From assembly GCF_004564375.1 (NCBI RefSeq), contig NZ_CP038267.1, positions 2,916,501 to 2,980,500 on the forward strand: DNA of 64,000 nucleotides, in the 5' to 3' direction. Shown piece by piece: positions 1 to 8,761 of this stretch (positions within the stretch are counted from its first letter, which is position 1; each line of letters begins with the position of its first letter). The notes under the pieces were generated by a model that was not told the DNA's origin, did not search any database, and was given only the letters and a program-made list of their open reading frames with translations. Both the position numbers and the translations under genes were made by a program. This DNA is from Nocardioides euryhalodurans (GTDB lineage Bacteria > Actinomycetota > Actinomycetes > Propionibacteriales > Nocardioidaceae).

Positions 1-2
1 AC

Positions 3-542
3 GGCCTGGCCGTGGTCACCCGCGGCTACCTCTCGATGGTCGGGGAGCTCGCCGGGGACCAGTGGAACGAGGGCGACGTCTCCTGCTCCGTCGTACGCCG
101 GGTGGCGCTGCCCGACGCGTTCTTCGCGGCCGACGGGCTGTTCCAGACCTTCCTCACCGTGCTCGACGAGTTCGGGGCCTTCCCGGCCGTGATCCAGCGC
201 GAGCTCGACCGCTACCTCCCGTTCCTCGCCACCACCAAGGTGCTGATGGCGGCGGTCCGCAACGGCGTCGGCCGCGAGGCCGGTCACGAGGCGATCAAGG
301 AGGCGGCCGTCGGCACCGCCCTGGCGATGCGCGAGGGACAGGCCGAGAACGACGTGCTCGACAAGCTCGCCGCCGACGGCCGGCTGGGCCTCGGGCGCGA
401 GCAGATCGATGCCCTCGTCGCCGAGCCGATCACCTTCACTGGAGCCGCAGTCGCTCAGACCCAAGCGGTCTGCCGGTCGGTGGCCGACGTGGTCGCCCGT
501 CACCCCGCGGCTGCGTCGTACGTGCCGGGTGCCATTCTCTAG
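3..542 (+). CDS. purB: Adenylosuccinate lyase, C-terminal part (truncated by window start)
   Basis: PurB is a cytosolic homotetrameric enzyme that releases fumarate from SAICAR and from adenylosuccinate, so it acts in both IMP and AMP synthesis. The frame is open from base 3 and only about 179 C-terminal residues are present. The visible segment begins just before the GELAGDQWNEGDVSCSVVRR stretch, which matches actinobacterial PurB, and continues into the helical C-terminal domain (LDRYLPFLATTKVLMAAVR). The fumarase-type signature lies upstream, outside the window. purC, purS, purQ, purL, purF and purM follow within 26 kb on the same strand, which supports the assignment. Its TAG stop overlaps the TAG of the convergent pseudogene on the other strand. 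Confidence 0.9.
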   Translation, partial: GLAVVTRGYLSMVGELAGDQWNEGDVSCSVVRRVALPDAFFAADGLFQTFLTVLDEFGAFPAVIQRELDRYLPFLATTKVLMAAVRNGVGREAGHEAIKEAAVGTALAMREGQAENDVLDKLAADGRLGLGREQIDALVAEPITFTGAAVAQTQAVCRSVADVVARHPAAASYVPGAIL

Positions 543-1488
543 GCCGCGCCGTTGGCGGAGTATCGCTCCGGGAGCCAGACAGGTGGACGCCACCACGGCG
601 GCGGGGTCAGCATCCACCGGCGCTCCGACGCGGGGAGGAAGAGCGCACGATGACGTGCGGTGCGCATCCGGTTGACGACCAGCTCCTCGTCGGCGAGGTC
701 GCCGGCGACGACGGTGAAGGACTCGAGACCGGCGGTGCGGAACCGGTCGCCACGCGCCACGTCACGCCGATCAGCCGGCCGTCGAGTCGAACACCGGCGG
801 GTTGACGAGGGGTTCGGGGAACCCGGCGTCGAGCCGCCAGCGTAGGTGGAGGAACACCTCGGGACCGGAGCGGAAGCACTCGTTGCTGAGAGCGACCGTC
901 TCGCGGTAGAGCGGTATCCCCTCCCAGGCAGGGCGCGTCGCCGCGTAACGTCGGACCGCGTCCAGGGCAGTGACGCCGGCAGCGAGGGCCATGCAGATCG
1001 CGGCCACGGCGGGCCGGAGCCGCCCCCGGCGTGCGACCTCGTCGAAGGTCGCCCGGAGGGCCGACGTGCACCACACGCCGTGGACGAACTCGCGTTCGTG
1101 CGGTGCGAGCTGGGCTCGGCTGATCGTCGCCCGGCCGTCCTCGAGGGCCCGGGCGCCGCTGTTCCTGAGCATTGGCACGGGCAGCAGGGTGCCGGCGCCG
1201 GCGCTCCCGTCGAACCAGGCCGCCCCACGCCACCGCAGCGACGCCCAGGCGGTCACGGCCCCGTCGCGACGTACGCGCAGGAACTGCTCGAGGATGCGTT
1301 GCTCCACCACCGTGGAGTCGACGTCGACCGGGACGTGCCAGCCGGTCGAGGTCGCACGCCACCGTCCGCGGGGGGGGGGGGGGGGTCTGGTGCCGCGTCG
1401 GACCGGTCAGCCCGGTCGGGTCGATGCGTGACGGGCGCACCAGGTCGCTCGGCCGTGAGCAGCGCGGGGTCCAGAGGTCCGGGTCCAT
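539..1488 (-). pseudogene. Frameshifted hypothetical protein (DUF559/AbiEi-like family of Nocardioides)
   Basis: No intact frame exists here, but coding-like segments can be chained on the minus strand. A start near 1488 (MDPDLWTPALLTA) runs in one frame. A second frame continues with DLVRPSRIDPTGLTGPTRHQ up to the G16 run. A third frame resumes after the run with RWRATSTGWHVPVDVDSTV and continues to a stop at 771-773. The last frame gives a typical C-terminus (GLESFTVVAGDLADEELVV) ending at 539. The middle of the protein, where related proteins carry a nuclease-like DUF559 core, appears deleted around 775-785. From memory, actinobacteria carry many paralogues of about 300 residues, some annotated as DUF559 or type IV antitoxin-like. 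Family assignment is an inference; multiple frame changes plus an internal deletion argue for a pseudogene rather than one sequencing error. Confidence 0.65.
1370..1385. repeat. Run of 16 consecutive G residues
   Basis: Bases 1370 to 1385 are all G. The run sits exactly where the reading frame of the minus-strand pseudogene changes, so it is either a slippage hotspot that inactivated the gene or phase-varies it, or an assembly length error. It is the only homopolymer of this length that I see in the window. Confidence 0.95.
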
Positions 1489-1576
1489 CGCAGCCGGCTC
1501 GCCAGCGAACGACCGCTCCGGGAACCGTTCGCCCTGGGCCTGTGGACAACTGCCGACCCTCGATCCCTGTGGATGG

Positions 1577-1641
1577 GGACAGTCCGCCGCCGGATACGCC
1601 TCCCGGAGTGCGCACATGACGCATCGGGCGGCGGACTGTCC
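1577..1641. terminator. 15-bp perfect inverted repeat downstream of an MFS gene
   Basis: The arm at 1577-1591 (GGACAGTCCGCCGCC) is the exact reverse complement of the arm at 1627-1641, with 35 bases between them. The right arm ends one base before the stop codon of the minus-strand MFS transporter, so the hairpin is placed to end its transcription. The long spacer is unusual for an intrinsic terminator, and there is no T tract. It may instead be a leftover of an insertion next to the pseudogene. Confidence 0.5.
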
Positions 1642-1642
1642 A

Positions 1643-3049
1643 CTAGTCGCCGCGGCGCCAGGACCGTACGGCGGCCGCGAGCGCGACGGACAGCACCAGC
1701 AGGGCCGCGACGAGGGCGGCCCGGGCGGCGACCGGGGCCGAGGCGACCTGGAGCGTGGCCTGGTAGACGGTCATCAGCAGGGCCGCGCCGAGGGCGGAGC
1801 CGATCCGTTGCCCGGTCTGCAGGGCGCCGCCGGCCGCGCCGCCCATCCGCGGTGGGACCTCGGCGAGGGTGAGGGTGAAGTTGGGTGAGATCACGCCGCC
1901 GCCGCCCACGCCGGCGAGGAACATGGCCGGCGCCAGCGTCCACCACAGGTCGCCGCGGTCCTGGGTCACCAGCCAGGCCGACAGCGCGGTCCCCGACATC
2001 ATCACGGTGAGGGCAAGCAGCGTGACCCGGCGGCCGATCCTGCTGACGAGCCGGCCTGCGAGGGGCGAGGTCGTCGCCGCCCCGATCGCGAACGGCGTCA
2101 GCAGCAGCGCAGTCGCGAGCGGCGTGAGACCGACGCCCTCCTGCAGGTGGACCGAGAGCACGAGGAAGATGCCGGTGAAGCCGGTGAAGTAGAGGGTGCC
2201 CACCGCCAGCCCGTTCGCGTAGCCGGGCAGGCTCCGCAGCAGCGAGACGTCGAGCAGCGGCGGGTGCCCGCCGGCCACGGTGTGCCGCTCCCAGCGGACG
2301 AACGCCCACGCCAGCGGCGGTGCCGCGAGCAGGACCGCCAGCGGCGCACCGGCGCCGCCCTCGAGACTGACCAGGGGGTAGAGCACGGCCAGCACGGTCG
2401 CGCCGAGCAGCAGGGCTCCGGGGACGTCGATCCGGTTGTCCCGGACCTCGCCCGGCTCCGGCGGGTCGTTGTCGGGCACCAGGCGCAGGATCAGCACCAG
2501 CGCCACCAGCCCGATCGGGACGTTGACCAGGAAGAGCGCCCGCCAGCCGTCCTCGTCGCCCAGCAGCGCAATCAGCGCGCCGCCGATCAGCGGCCCGCTG
2601 GCCGAGGCCATCGCCACGGTGAAGCCGAACATCCCGAACGCCCGGCCTCGCTCCGGGCCGCGGAAGAGCTGCTGGATGAGGCCGGAGTTCTGGGGCGTCA
2701 GCAGTCCGGCGCTCGCGCCCTGGACGAGGCGGGCGAGGACGATCGACCACGGCCCGGTCGCGAGCCCGACTGCTGCGCTCGCGAGGACGAAGCCGATCAG
2801 CCCGATCGTCATCAGCCGGCGCCGGCCGTACGCGTCGCCGAGCCGGCCGCCGGCGACCAGGGTCATGCCGAAGGCGAGCGCGTAGCCGGACACGACCCAC
2901 TGCACCGTGGCCGCCGAGGTGTCCAGGGCCGAGCGGATCGACGGGATCGCGACGTTGACGATCGTCACGTCGAGCAGCGACATGAACCCCACCAGCAGGG
3001 TCACCGCGAGGATCCGCCACCGCCGGGGGTCGGGTACGTGCTCGGTCAT
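1643..3049 (-). CDS. MFS drug transporter, DHA2 (14-TM) type
   Basis: This is a 468-residue integral membrane protein predicted to export drugs or other amphiphiles by proton antiport. The N-terminus has the family pattern LLDVTIVNVAIPSI in TM1, the motif A-like loop GGRLGDAYGRRR around residues 67-78, and the motif C-like segment ASASGPLIGGAL around residue 150. Hydrophobic segments continue to the C-terminus in numbers fitting the 14-helix EmrB/QacA group. The ATG at 3049 gives a short cytosolic N-terminus (MTEHVPDPRRW) of normal length. It is transcribed away from the SRPBCC gene at 3079 with only 29 bases between the starts, so the two share a promoter region. Substrate is not predictable. 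Family assignment is firm. Confidence 0.88.
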   Translation of the reverse strand: MTEHVPDPRRWRILAVTLLVGFMSLLDVTIVNVAIPSIRSALDTSAATVQWVVSGYALAFGMTLVAGGRLGDAYGRRRLMTIGLIGFVLASAAVGLATGPWSIVLARLVQGASAGLLTPQNSGLIQQLFRGPERGRAFGMFGFTVAMASASGPLIGGALIALLGDEDGWRALFLVNVPIGLVALVLILRLVPDNDPPEPGEVRDNRIDVPGALLLGATVLAVLYPLVSLEGGAGAPLAVLLAAPPLAWAFVRWERHTVAGGHPPLLDVSLLRSLPGYANGLAVGTLYFTGFTGIFLVLSVHLQEGVGLTPLATALLLTPFAIGAATTSPLAGRLVSRIGRRVTLLALTVMMSGTALSAWLVTQDRGDLWWTLAPAMFLAGVGGGGVISPNFTLTLAEVPPRMGGAAGGALQTGQRIGSALGAALLMTVYQATLQVASAPVAARAALVAALLVLSVALAAAVRSWRRGD

Positions 3050-3078
3050 CGGCGCCAGCCTCTCACTACGCTGGAGAC

Positions 3079-3531
3079 GTGAGCGTCGACGTGCAGGTGG
3101 AGACCGAGATCCGCCGCCCGGTGGCCGAGGTGGCGGCGTACGCCGGCGACCCGGGCAACGCGCCCACCTGGTACGTCAACATCCGCGAGGTGACCTGGCT
3201 GTCCGAGCCGCCGGTCGCCGTCGGTTCGCGGATGGACTTCGTCGCCCGCTTCCTCGGGCGGCGGCTCGCCTACACCTACGAGGTGGTCGACCTCGTGCCC
3301 GGCGAGCGGCTCGTGATGCGGACCGCCGACGGCCCGTTCCCGATGGAGACCACCTACACCTGGGAGCCGGTGGGCGAGGGGGCCACCCGGATGACGTTGC
3401 GCAACCGGGGCAAACCGTCCGGCTTCGCGGGGATGGCCGCGCCGGTGATGGAGCGGGCGATGCGCCGGGCCACCACCAAGGACCTGGCCCGGTTGAAGGC
3501 GCTGCTCGAGGCCGAGCCGAATACTCGATAG
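3079..3531 (+). CDS. SRPBCC-fold small-ligand binding protein
   Basis: The 150-residue protein shows the START/Bet v1-like helix-grip pattern: VQVETEIRRPVAEVAAYAGD at the start, a central TWYVNIREVTWLSEPPVAVG strand region, and a long C-terminal helix (residues 120-145). Such proteins bind hydrophobic ligands or act as polyketide cyclase-like or co-regulatory factors; the family alone does not fix a reaction. The start is GTG at 3079. It is divergent from the MFS transporter gene and may be co-regulated with it. The next gene starts 23 bases downstream, so the two probably share a transcript. A second SRPBCC gene of similar size lies at 6299. Confidence 0.8.
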   Translation: MSVDVQVETEIRRPVAEVAAYAGDPGNAPTWYVNIREVTWLSEPPVAVGSRMDFVARFLGRRLAYTYEVVDLVPGERLVMRTADGPFPMETTYTWEPVGEGATRMTLRNRGKPSGFAGMAAPVMERAMRRATTKDLARLKALLEAEPNTR

Positions 3532-3554
3532 AGTCACTCGACTATGATCGGGTC

Positions 3555-4445
3555 ATGACCACTGCTTCCGTGAGCTCCCTGCCGTCGTACGACGACTGCG
3601 AGGTCGTCGTCCCGGCGCCCGACGCCGGGCCCGGGAACTGGTCGGGAGCCGCGTCCGTCGTGCTGCACGACGACGTGTTCTGGCTGGCCTACCGCGTACG
3701 CCGCCCGCTCGCCGACGGGCGAGGGGTGAGCGTGGTGGTGGCCCGGTCCGACGACGGGATCCGGTTCCAGCAGGTTGCCGAGGTCGACCGCGACGCCTTC
3801 GGCAGCGAGTCGTTCGAGCGGCCGGTGCTGGTGCCCCTGCCGGGGGGTGGCTGGAGGCTCTACCTCTCCTGTGCGACCCCCGGCTCCAAGCACTGGTGGG
3901 TCGACAGCCTCACCGCCGACACCCCGGAGGGGCTGCCCACCGGGAGGCAGCGCCGGGTGCTGCCGGGCGACGACCGGATGGCCGTGAAGGACCCGGTGGT
4001 CACCCATGACGCCGAGGGTTGGCGGATGTGGCTGTGCTGCCACCCGCTGACGGTGCCCGGCGACGAGGACCGGATGACCACCCGGCTGCTCGTGGGGGAG
4101 GACGGGCTGACGTGGCACGACCTCGGCGAGGTGCTGCGCGGTCGGCCGGGGGAGTGGGACGAGCGGGGCGCACGGGTCACCGCGGTGCTCGACGCCGGCT
4201 CGCTCGAGGTGCTCTACGACGGCCGGGCCGACGCGGCGTCCAACTGGTACGAGACGACCGGCCTGGCGCGCTGGGAGGGCGACCGGCTGGTCGCCGACCC
4301 GGCGGTGCGCCCGATCGCGTCACCCCACTCCGACGGCGCCTTCCGCTACGCGACCGCGGTCCGGCTGCGCGACGGGCGCACCCGCTTCTACCTGGAGGCG
4401 GCCCGCCCCGACGGGGCCCACGACCTGGTGACCTGCGTCCGCTGA
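3555..4445 (+). CDS. Five-bladed beta-propeller, glycosidase-like (GH43/GH32-like) protein
   Basis: This 296-residue protein has no signal peptide or membrane segment. It contains repeated blade-like patterns typical of GH43/GH32/DUF377 propellers: VFWLAYRVRRPLADGRG..VARSDDG, then WRLYLSCATPGSKHWWVDS, KDPVVTHDAEGWRMWLCC, then LEVLYDGRADAASNWYETTG, and finally DGAFRYATAVRLRDGRTRFY. Acidic residues occur at blade positions (KDP, YDGRAD) as in these enzymes, but I cannot assign catalytic residues. It may be a cytosolic glycosidase or phosphorylase-like enzyme, or a non-catalytic propeller. The ATG at 3555 was chosen over in-frame upstream starts because those lie inside the preceding gene. The 3' end overlaps the convergent sulfotransferase by 58 bases. 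Confidence 0.65.
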   Translation: MTTASVSSLPSYDDCEVVVPAPDAGPGNWSGAASVVLHDDVFWLAYRVRRPLADGRGVSVVVARSDDGIRFQQVAEVDRDAFGSESFERPVLVPLPGGGWRLYLSCATPGSKHWWVDSLTADTPEGLPTGRQRRVLPGDDRMAVKDPVVTHDAEGWRMWLCCHPLTVPGDEDRMTTRLLVGEDGLTWHDLGEVLRGRPGEWDERGARVTAVLDAGSLEVLYDGRADAASNWYETTGLARWEGDRLVADPAVRPIASPHSDGAFRYATAVRLRDGRTRFYLEAARPDGAHDLVTCVR

Positions 4446-5377
4446 CGGTAGGCGCCGCGGCTGTGCGGGGACAGCCAGTCGGAGAAGTCCTCGCCCGTGA
4501 GCTCGGTCAGCAGGGCGACGTCGTCGGCGAACGAGGGGATCAGCCGCAGCCGGGCCTCGGCCGAGAGGTCGGGTCGGGTCGCGCCGTTGGTCCCGGCGAG
4601 CTGGGCCACCAACGGTGCGCTGGCGCGGCGCCACACGTCCGGCGGCGCGAACGACCCCGCCCACGCGCCGGCTCGGACCACGGGGCCGATCACCCTCGGT
4701 CGCCAGCCGGGCTCGACGTAGCTGCGCGCGTTGTCCTCGGGGATCGTGGCCACCTGGCCCTGCCGGATCCCGAGGAAGTGGCAGGCCCGGTCCACGGCGG
4801 CGCGCGGCTCGTCGACGATCGTCCGGTAGCGCATCACCAGGATCCGGGACGGGTCGACGTAGCGCCGGAGGTGCTGGAGCTGGGCGCCGTAGTGGCCCAG
4901 GTCGCGGTAGCGCCAGAAGGGCGCCCAGCCCCGGGCGATCCGCTCGTCCTGCAGGGCCAGCGCCTCCTCGAAGTCGCCGACCGGCTCGAGGCCGTCGGAC
5001 CACAGGTGCATCCAGTTGCTGTAGGCGCGGTCGATCGGGTCGCGCACCACCGCGATCAGGCGTACGTCGGGCAGTCCCTCCGCGATCCGCCGGTGCGCCC
5101 CGCGGCTCCACAGGTAGAAGGGGGTGCTCTCGCCGCGGGCGCGGAAGCCGCCGGCGCCGTCGAAGAGTCGCTGGTAGTCCTCCCGGAGCCAGACCCACTC
5201 CTGCTGCGAGTGGGCGTCGCCCGGCCCGCGCCAGGCGGGTGGCGGGGCGTCGTCGCACAGCCAGTACTTCGGCTCCTTCGGCGTGCTCATGAACACGTCC
5301 GGGTGCGAGCTCAGGGCCGCGTGCAGGGCGGTGGTGCCCGCCTTGGGGGCGCCGATGATCAGGAACGTCGGGTCCAC
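4388..5377 (-). CDS. PAPS-dependent sulfotransferase
   Basis: A 329-residue enzyme predicted to transfer sulfate from PAPS to a hydroxyl or amino acceptor. The 5'-phosphosulfate loop is IIGAPKAGTTALH (residues 7-19). The 3'-phosphate-binding motif is VVRDPIDRAYSNW around residues 110-122. The acceptor may be a carbohydrate, lipid or small molecule; bacterial members of this Sulfotransfer_1/3 group rarely reveal it by sequence. The start is GTG at 5377, placing the P-loop at the usual short distance from the N-terminus. It is convergent with and overlaps the propeller gene. No dedicated PAPS synthesis genes lie nearby. Confidence 0.85.
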   Translation of the reverse strand: MDPTFLIIGAPKAGTTALHAALSSHPDVFMSTPKEPKYWLCDDAPPPAWRGPGDAHSQQEWVWLREDYQRLFDGAGGFRARGESTPFYLWSRGAHRRIAEGLPDVRLIAVVRDPIDRAYSNWMHLWSDGLEPVGDFEEALALQDERIARGWAPFWRYRDLGHYGAQLQHLRRYVDPSRILVMRYRTIVDEPRAAVDRACHFLGIRQGQVATIPEDNARSYVEPGWRPRVIGPVVRAGAWAGSFAPPDVWRRASAPLVAQLAGTNGATRPDLSAEARLRLIPSFADDVALLTELTGEDFSDWLSPHSRGAYRQRTQVTRSWAPSGRAASR

Positions 5378-5447
5378 AGATTCAAGTGTATGTCAGTCTG
5401 GTAACTAGAGAAAGAGGGGCTGGGCGTCGACCCCTAGGATCGACAGC

Positions 5448-6302
5448 GTGACCGGCGGCCTCCAGCACCTCCACTCCGGCAAGGTGCGTGACCTCTACGC
5501 CCTGCCCGACAGCCGGCTGCTGATGGTCGCGAGCGACCGCATCAGCGCCTTCGACTTCGTCCTCGACACCGAGATCCCCGACAAGGGAGAGGTGCTCACC
5601 CGGATGTCGCTGTGGTGGTTCGACCAGCTCGCCGACCTGGTCCCGCACCACGTGCTGTCGACCGACGTCCCCGAGGAGGTCCGCGGCCGCGCGGTCGTCT
5701 GCGAGCGGCTCGAGATGTTCCCGGTCGAGTGCGTGGCGCGTGGCTACCTCACCGGATCGGGGCTGCTCGACTACGACCGCACCGGGGAGGTCTGCGGGAT
5801 CGCGCTGCCCGGGGGCCTGGTCGACGGCAGCCGGCTGCCCGAGCCGATCTTCACGCCGGCCACCAAGGCCGATCTCGGCGAGCACGACGAGAACGTCTCG
5901 TACGCCGCGGTGGTCGACACCGTCGGCGACGCGAGCGCCGCGGAGCTGCGCCGGCTGACGCTCGCGGTGTACGCCCGCGCCGAGGCGGTCGCCCGCGAGC
6001 GGGGCATCATCCTGGCCGACACCAAGCTCGAGTTCGGTCGGCGCGAAGACCGCACGATCGTGCTCGGCGACGAGGTGCTCACGCCGGACTCGTCCCGCTT
6101 CTGGCCCGCCGACCAGTGGGAGCCGGGTCGCCCGCAGCCGTCGTACGACAAGCAGATCGTCCGCAACTGGCTGCTCTCCCCGGAGTCCGGGTGGGACCGC
6201 GCCTCGGGCGAGCCGCCCCCGCCGCTGCCGCCCGAGGTCGTCGAGCGGACCCGACGGCGCTACGTCGAGGCCTACGAGCTGCTGACCGGGGAGACGTTCT
6301 GA
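5448..6302 (+). CDS. purC: Phosphoribosylaminoimidazole-succinocarboxamide synthase (SAICAR synthetase)
   Basis: PurC condenses CAIR with aspartate using ATP to form SAICAR in de novo IMP synthesis, in the cytosol. At 284 residues it is the normal length for the long bacterial form. Visible hallmarks are [20 protein letters not shown] at the N-terminus, [21 protein letters not shown] around residue 95, the glycine-rich [16 protein letters not shown], and [10 protein letters not shown] around residue 185. Translation starts at GTG 5448. The stop codon TGA shares bases with the probable CTG start of the following SRPBCC gene, so the two are translationally coupled. Confidence 0.95.
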   Translation: MTGGLQHLHSGKVRDLYALPDSRLLMVASDRISAFDFVLDTEIPDKGEVLTRMSLWWFDQLADLVPHHVLSTDVPEEVRGRAVVCERLEMFPVECVARGYLTGSGLLDYDRTGEVCGIALPGGLVDGSRLPEPIFTPATKADLGEHDENVSYAAVVDTVGDASAAELRRLTLAVYARAEAVARERGIILADTKLEFGRREDRTIVLGDEVLTPDSSRFWPADQWEPGRPQPSYDKQIVRNWLLSPESGWDRASGEPPPPLPPEVVERTRRRYVEAYELLTGETF

Positions 6303-6748
6303 CCACCGTCGCGTTCTCCGGCGCCGCCGACCTCGCGCTGCCGCGGGAGGTCGTGTTCGCGTACCTCGCCGACCCGCGCAACCGGCCGGAGTGGCAGTCC
6401 TCGCTGCTGTCGGTCACGCTCCGCGACCGTACCGCCAGCGAGCCGTACGCCGGCATGCGCTGGCGCGACAACACCATGGCCGGGGTCCGGCCGGCCATGG
6501 AGATCACCCGCCTCGAGCCCGACAGCGTGTGGGCCGAGTCGGGACGCTGGCTGGGGATCCGGGCGGAGCTGACGATGCGCTTCGACCGGACGACCACGGG
6601 GTGCCGGGTCCGGGCCGACGGCACGTTGAGCGGGTCGGGTCCGTGGGCGGCCCCGGTCGCCGTCGCGGGACGGCTCGCCGGGCCGGCGATCGGCCACGAC
6701 CTCCGCCGGGTCGGCGACATCCTCGGCCGCGGCCGGCGTACGCCCTGA
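6299..6748 (+). CDS. SRPBCC-family protein with probable CTG start
   Basis: The frame encodes about 149 residues with the helix-grip pattern [20 protein letters not shown] near the start, a [20 protein letters not shown] strand segment, and a C-terminal helix ([18 protein letters not shown]). There is no ATG, GTG or TTG near the point where homology begins. The only plausible initiation codon is CTG at 6299, which overlaps the purC TGA as CTGA, the same geometry as the common ATGA coupling. The protein therefore probably depends on purC translation. Function is unknown; the family binds hydrophobic ligands. A start further upstream would lie deep inside purC and is unlikely. Confidence 0.7.
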   Translation: MTTVAFSGAADLALPREVVFAYLADPRNRPEWQSSLLSVTLRDRTASEPYAGMRWRDNTMAGVRPAMEITRLEPDSVWAESGRWLGIRAELTMRFDRTTTGCRVRADGTLSGSGPWAAPVAVAGRLAGPAIGHDLRRVGDILGRGRRTP

Positions 6749-6794
6749 CGCCGCGCCCCTGTCGCGGCTACCCGTGGGTCACTAGGGTCGGGTC

Positions 6795-8369
6795 ATGCTG
6801 AACCTCGCCTCCCTCCTCGAAGACGCAGCCCGGACGTACGGCGACCGCGAAGCCGTCGTGCTCGGCGGCTCCCGCCTCACCTACACGGAGGTGAACGGCG
6901 CGGCCAACCAGGTCGCGAACCTCCTGGTCGAGCGCGGCATCCAGCCCGGCGACAAGGTGGCGCTGAGCTGCCCGAACCTGCCCTACTTCCCGATCGTCTA
7001 CTACGGGATCCTCAAGGCCGGCGCGACCGTGGTCCCGCTCAACGTGCTGCTCAAGGGACGCGAGGTCGCCTACCACCTGGCCGACTCCGGCGCGAAGGCG
7101 TACTTCTGCTTCGAGGGGACCGCCGAGCTCCCGATCGGGAAGGCGGGCCACGACGGGTTCGCGCAGGTCCGGTCGGAGGGGGGAGCCTGCGAGCACTTCT
7201 TCGTCATCACCGTCGACCCGACGGCGGCCTCGCCGATCGAGGGCACCGAGACGCTCGGGGCCGGCATGGGCGGGCAGCCGCCGACCTTCGACACCGTCGC
7301 CACCGACGAGGACGACACGGCCGTCATCCTCTACACCTCCGGCACCACCGGTCAGCCGAAGGGTGCGGAGCTCCGGCACCGCAACATGCACTCCAACGCC
7401 CTCACGGGTGAGTCCCTCTTCGGTGCAGACGCGGACCACCCCGACACCTATCTCTGCGTGCTCCCGCTGTTCCACTCCTTCGGGCAGACCGTGATCATGA
7501 ACGGCGGCTTCGCCTACGGCGGCACCGTCGTGATGCTGCCGCGCTTCGAGGCCGAGCCCGCGCTGCGGACGATGGCTGCGGAGAAGGTGACCTTCTTCGC
7601 GGGCGTCCCGACGATGTACTGGGGCCTGCTCGGCGCCCTCGACGACTCCGGGGTCGACGTCAAGGAGCTCGCCGCCAACCTGCGGGTCGCCGCGGCCGGT
7701 GGCTCCGCGCTGCCCGTCGAGGTGCACAAGGACTTCCAGCGCCGCTTCGGCGTCACCATCCTCGAGGGCTACGGCCTGTCCGAGACCTCGCCGGTCGCGA
7801 GCTTCTCGCCGTACGGCGAGGAGGTACGGGTCGGCTCGATCGGCCGGCCGATCCCGGGCGTGGAGATGAAGCTCATCGACCCCGCGGACTGGTCGGACGT
7901 GCCCGACGGGCCGGACGCGGTGGGCGAGATCGCGATCAAGGGCCCGAACGTGATGAAGGGCTACCACGACCGGCCCGACGCGACCGCCGAGGCGATCCGC
8001 GACGACTGGTTCCGCTCCGGCGACCTCGCCCGCAAGGACGAGGACGGCTGGTACTACATCGTCGACCGGTCCAAGGACATGATCATCCGCGGCGGCTTCA
8101 ACGTGTACCCGCGCGAGGTCGAGGAGGTGCTGATGACCCACCCGGCCGTCTCGCTGGCCGCCGTCATCGGCGTGCCCCACGAGAGCCACGGCGAGGAGGT
8201 CAAGGCCGTCGTCATCAAAGAGAAGGACCACGACGACGTGACCGAGGCCGACCTCGTGGCCTGGGCGAAGGAGGAGATGGCGGGCTACAAGTACCCCCGC
8301 ATCGTCGAGTTCGTCGACCAGCTCCCCATGACCGCCACCGGCAAGATCCTCAAGCGCGAGCTGTCCTGA
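6795..8369 (+). CDS. Acyl-CoA synthetase (AMP-dependent, FadD-like)
   Basis: A 524-residue member of the ANL superfamily that activates a carboxylic acid, probably a medium or long fatty acid, via an acyl-adenylate to the CoA thioester. The AMP-binding P-loop-like motif is ILYTSGTTGQPKGAEL around residues 177-192. The A5 motif is EGYGLSETSP around residue 321, A7 is WFRSGDLARKDEDG around residue 403, A8 is DRSKDMIIRGGFNVYPREVE, and the catalytic A10 lysine is in TATGKILKREL at the C-terminus. The ATG at 6795 gives a normal N-terminus. The next gene overlaps it by one base (TGATG). Substrate chain length cannot be read from sequence. Confidence 0.9.
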   Translation: MLNLASLLEDAARTYGDREAVVLGGSRLTYTEVNGAANQVANLLVERGIQPGDKVALSCPNLPYFPIVYYGILKAGATVVPLNVLLKGREVAYHLADSGAKAYFCFEGTAELPIGKAGHDGFAQVRSEGGACEHFFVITVDPTAASPIEGTETLGAGMGGQPPTFDTVATDEDDTAVILYTSGTTGQPKGAELRHRNMHSNALTGESLFGADADHPDTYLCVLPLFHSFGQTVIMNGGFAYGGTVVMLPRFEAEPALRTMAAEKVTFFAGVPTMYWGLLGALDDSGVDVKELAANLRVAAAGGSALPVEVHKDFQRRFGVTILEGYGLSETSPVASFSPYGEEVRVGSIGRPIPGVEMKLIDPADWSDVPDGPDAVGEIAIKGPNVMKGYHDRPDATAEAIRDDWFRSGDLARKDEDGWYYIVDRSKDMIIRGGFNVYPREVEEVLMTHPAVSLAAVIGVPHESHGEEVKAVVIKEKDHDDVTEADLVAWAKEEMAGYKYPRIVEFVDQLPMTATGKILKRELS

Positions 8370-8557
8370 TGGGTCGACAGGCGGCCGTCGTCGTCGGCGT
8401 CGTCATGGTCCTGCTCGGCGCGCTCTGGACCGCGCAGGGCCTCGGGTACGTCGGCGGCAGCGCGATGTCCGGGTCGAGCACCTGGGCGATCATCGGTCCG
8501 GCCGTCGCCGGCCTCGGCATCGGGCTGATCGTCGCGGTGCTGCAGCGCCGTCGCTGA
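8369..8557 (+). CDS. Small two-helix membrane protein
   Basis: A 62-residue protein starting with ATG inside the stop of the acyl-CoA synthetase gene. It has two hydrophobic segments, residues 6-28 and 38-56, separated by a short glycine/serine loop (YVGGSAMSGSST), and ends with a basic tail (LQRRR), which fits a hairpin in the cytoplasmic membrane. Actinobacteria have many such uncharacterised proteins. Tight coupling to the synthetase suggests co-expression, but I see nothing that assigns a role. Confidence 0.7.
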   Translation: MGRQAAVVVGVVMVLLGALWTAQGLGYVGGSAMSGSSTWAIIGPAVAGLGIGLIVAVLQRRR

Positions 8558-8761
8558 CCTGGCCCGTCGTGACCAGACCAGACCAGTCCTTGACCGGGAC
8601 GGCGCCCGGCGAGACCGTGGACCCCATCCCGGAGCCGAGCTTGTCGCCGTCCGTCGCGCGGGGGTCGACGGGGGAGCGGACGGCGGCGCCGGCCCGGGGC
8701 TCCCGGGTGTCGGGCCGCGGCTAGACTCGGGGCGGATTCCCCGCCCCCAAGGAGTGCAGCC

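Noticed and set aside
8570..8590. GACCA pentamer repeats after the small membrane protein gene
   Set aside because: Only three units; too short to suggest a functional repeat or CRISPR.
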